From Anaerolineaceae bacterium (lineage in GTDB: Bacteria > Chloroflexota > Anaerolineae > Anaerolineales > Anaerolineaceae), in the NCBI GenBank assembly GCA_030620065.1, contig JAUXFJ010000089.1, positions 1 through 6,679 of the forward strand: 6,679 nucleotides of DNA. The letters run 5' to 3'. Position numbers and translations under genes: made by a program. The notes beneath the pieces are model-generated. The model was not told where the DNA came from, searched no databases, and was given only the letters and a program-made list of their open reading frames with translations. Of the stretch, positions 6,489-6,679 are shown piece after piece (the first letter of the stretch is position 1; each line of letters begins with the position of its first letter).

Positions 6489-6644
6489 CTATTTTCCAAG
6501 ACAATGATTAATTCGTGTTGTCACTCGTTCAATATCTTTATCAATGAAATCAGTAAAATCTATTTTCTTTTGAAACCGCAGTTTGTTAGTCAAGTTAAAT
6601 AGTTGGATATTCTTTACCAATAAAGACTTTACTATTATTCTTTT
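6489..6644 (-). pseudogene. Open frame without start, possibly a gene remnant
   Basis: From just after a TGA at 6645-6647 the frame is open for 51 codons to a TAG at 6489-6491. It reads like real protein, with a charged helical end (KIDFTDFIDKDIERVTTRIN), but has no ATG; a TTG at codon 9 is the only plausible start. It could be the end of a gene broken by a frameshift, or chance in AT-rich DNA. No family recognised. Confidence 0.2.
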
Positions 6645-6679
6645 TCAAACGGAACACCTAAAGAAGCAGGAGCAGGGGC
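6635..6679 (-). CDS. Possible last 14 codons of an upstream gene
   Basis: From the window edge the minus strand reads APAPASLGVPFEKE and then TAA at 6635-6637. The composition (Ala/Pro-rich, then an acidic-basic tail) resembles a protein C-terminus and the orientation matches the other genes. Too little is present to name it or to be sure it is coding. Confidence 0.25.
   Translation of the reverse strand, partial: APAPASLGVPFEKE

Larger units (their letters stand above)
6342..6679. other. AT-rich upstream region without a convincing complete gene
   Basis: This stretch precedes the membrane protein gene and may hold the promoter of the operon or only a spacer. On the minus strand it contains a possible 3' end of an upstream gene (6679-6635), a 51-residue open frame without an ATG (6644-6489), and a 34-codon ATG frame (6449-6345). 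The part around 6455-6500 is very AT-rich; TTGTAT and TATTCT hexamers 18 bases apart on the minus strand could be a weak sigma-70 promoter, but the match is poor. Two overlapping 6-base inverted repeats lie at 6383-6408. I see no tRNA, no clear terminator with a T-run, and no plus-strand gene. Confidence 0.6.

Noticed and set aside
6455..6505. Sigma-70 promoter (TTGTAT, 18 bases, TATTCT) for the operon
   Set aside because: Only three and four of six positions match consensus, in very AT-rich DNA, so it cannot be told from chance; it is mentioned only within the upstream-region entry.
1..6679. CRISPR array, tRNA, toxin-antitoxin or defence system
   Set aside because: No regularly spaced repeats, tRNA-like sequence or matching protein families were seen; every named gene fits surface-glycan synthesis.

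Overview
The window is most likely an internal piece of a bacterial surface-polysaccharide locus (O-antigen, capsule or exopolysaccharide). All supportable genes lie on the minus strand, so transcription runs from high to low coordinates. In that order they are: a large multi-pass membrane protein resembling GT-C glycosyltransferases (6332-4440); a class I SAM methyltransferase whose start overlaps that gene's stop in an ATGA (4443-3667); a roughly 200-base spacer holding decayed gene remnants; a GT4-like glycosyltransferase (3463-2321); a methyltransferase with an N-terminal zinc ribbon (2290-1286); a third methyltransferase (1232-402); and the first 126 codons of a Wzx-type flippase, cut by the window edge (378-1). 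From the glycosyltransferase on, the gaps are 23-53 bases, which fits one operon. Sugar transfer, methyl decoration and lipid-linked sugar export are the natural joint role. The actual glycan cannot be read from the sequence.

The most informative feature is the spacer at 3464-3666. Bases 3466-3566 align without gaps to 4360-4460, with about 84 of 101 positions identical by my hand count. This second copy holds the first 27 or so codons of the 258-residue methyltransferase, now broken by stop codons. It also keeps the last residues of the membrane protein gene, in the same overlapping TGATG junction. The simplest reading is a former duplicate [membrane protein + methyltransferase] module that was almost wholly deleted. 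It changes the annotation of the next gene. The long reading frame of the glycosyltransferase, from an ATG at 3529, begins with 22 residues that are the remnant read in another frame. The better start is a GTG at 3463, whose GGAG ribosome-binding site sits inside the remnant.

The right end (6342-6679) has no convincing full gene. It is AT-rich and holds a few short open frames, one of which may be the last 14 codons of a gene upstream of the window, plus small inverted repeats and possible weak promoter elements.

Organism: a bacterium of moderate, slightly AT-rich composition. Large GT-C-like membrane proteins next to several small methyltransferases are common in surface-glycan loci of environmental bacteria, including Chloroflexota, but nothing here fixes the phylum. 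I see no rRNA, tRNA, CRISPR array, insertion sequence or phage gene, and no evidence of a new defence or mobile system. The unusual content is the remnant and its effect on the neighbouring start.
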